The translations under genes were made by a program, and so were the position numbers. 5,355 bases of DNA, taken from Blastocatellia bacterium. GTDB lineage: Bacteria > Acidobacteriota > Blastocatellia > Pyrinomonadales > Pyrinomonadaceae. Under the pieces are notes generated by a model. The model was not told where the DNA came from, made no database searches, and saw nothing but the letters and a program-made list of their open reading frames with translations. Shown here piece by piece: positions 5,220 to 5,355 of the stretch. The DNA is taken from positions 11,198 through 16,552 of the forward strand of contig DNNE01000141.1 of NCBI GenBank assembly GCA_003487805.1. The letters run 5' to 3'. Position 1 is the stretch's first letter. The number at the start of each line of letters is the position of its first letter.

Positions 5220-5355
5220 GACCCTTATATCGCTTCTTATACCGCCTGCCAACCCCTTCGTGGCACCAACGGCTCGACCTTGTGGTGCTAATGGAGGTTC
5301 AAGATAAGTTTTTACCCATCCGCTACCGCGGACGGTACTGATGTTATGAAGCAGC

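Noticed and set aside
4969..5307. 112-codon plus-strand frame at the right end
   Set aside because: It is antisense to the signal peptide and domain of the secreted protein and has no family features.
5190..5354. Open minus-strand frame entering from the right edge (54 codons, stop at 5190-5192)
   Set aside because: It would have to read through the hairpin and into the recombination core, uses many rare-type codons (AGA, AGG, ATA) and shows no recognisable motif.

Overview
The window suggests a soil-type bacterium of moderate GC. My best guess is Acidobacteriota or a relative. This rests on the overall look of the sigma factor and on a small secreted protein with a carboxypeptidase-regulatory-like fold, a type abundant in that phylum. 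It is an impression from protein sequence, not a phylogenetic result.

Layout. Positions 1-337 hold no supportable gene and act as the leader of the next gene. Positions 338-2038 (+) encode a complete 566-residue primary-type sigma-70 factor (RpoD family), starting at TTG with a well-spaced AAGGAG and ending at a rho-independent terminator (2061-2100). All later genes lie on the minus strand and converge on it: an isoprenylcysteine carboxyl methyltransferase-like membrane protein (2251-2808), a frameshifted VOC/glyoxalase-fold gene (3020-3416), a stand-alone GyrI-like/AraC effector-binding-domain protein (3467-3928), a YhhY-like GNAT N-acetyltransferase (4103-4624) and a secreted CarboxypepD_reg-like protein (4698-5165).

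The main observation is that the minus-strand genes look like an integron cassette array. Downstream of the VOC and GNAT genes lie inverted-repeat sites with RYYYAAC/GTTRRRY cores and an inner imperfect stem with an unpaired base, at 2919-3010 and 3968-4083. Downstream of the secreted-protein gene is a 19-bp site (4650-4668) that keeps both cores but has lost the stem, apparently by deletion between two CGTT copies. A further core (5184-5190) sits just upstream of the secreted-protein gene. The core at the start of each proposed cassette is complementary to the R'' core at its end: perfectly for the secreted-protein and GNAT cassettes, with one mismatch for the GyrI+VOC cassette. That is what cassettes arriving as circles would show. 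All cassette genes read the same way, with short leaders and 3' ends close to the site.

This implies an array read from high to low coordinates, with any integrase and attI beyond the right edge, ending near the methyltransferase gene next to rpoD. No integrase is visible, so a cluster of attC sites lacking an integrase is equally possible. The cargo is unrelated small single-domain proteins (acetyltransferase, ligand-binding domain, VOC fold, secreted beta-sandwich), typical of cassette cargo; there is no sign that they form one pathway.
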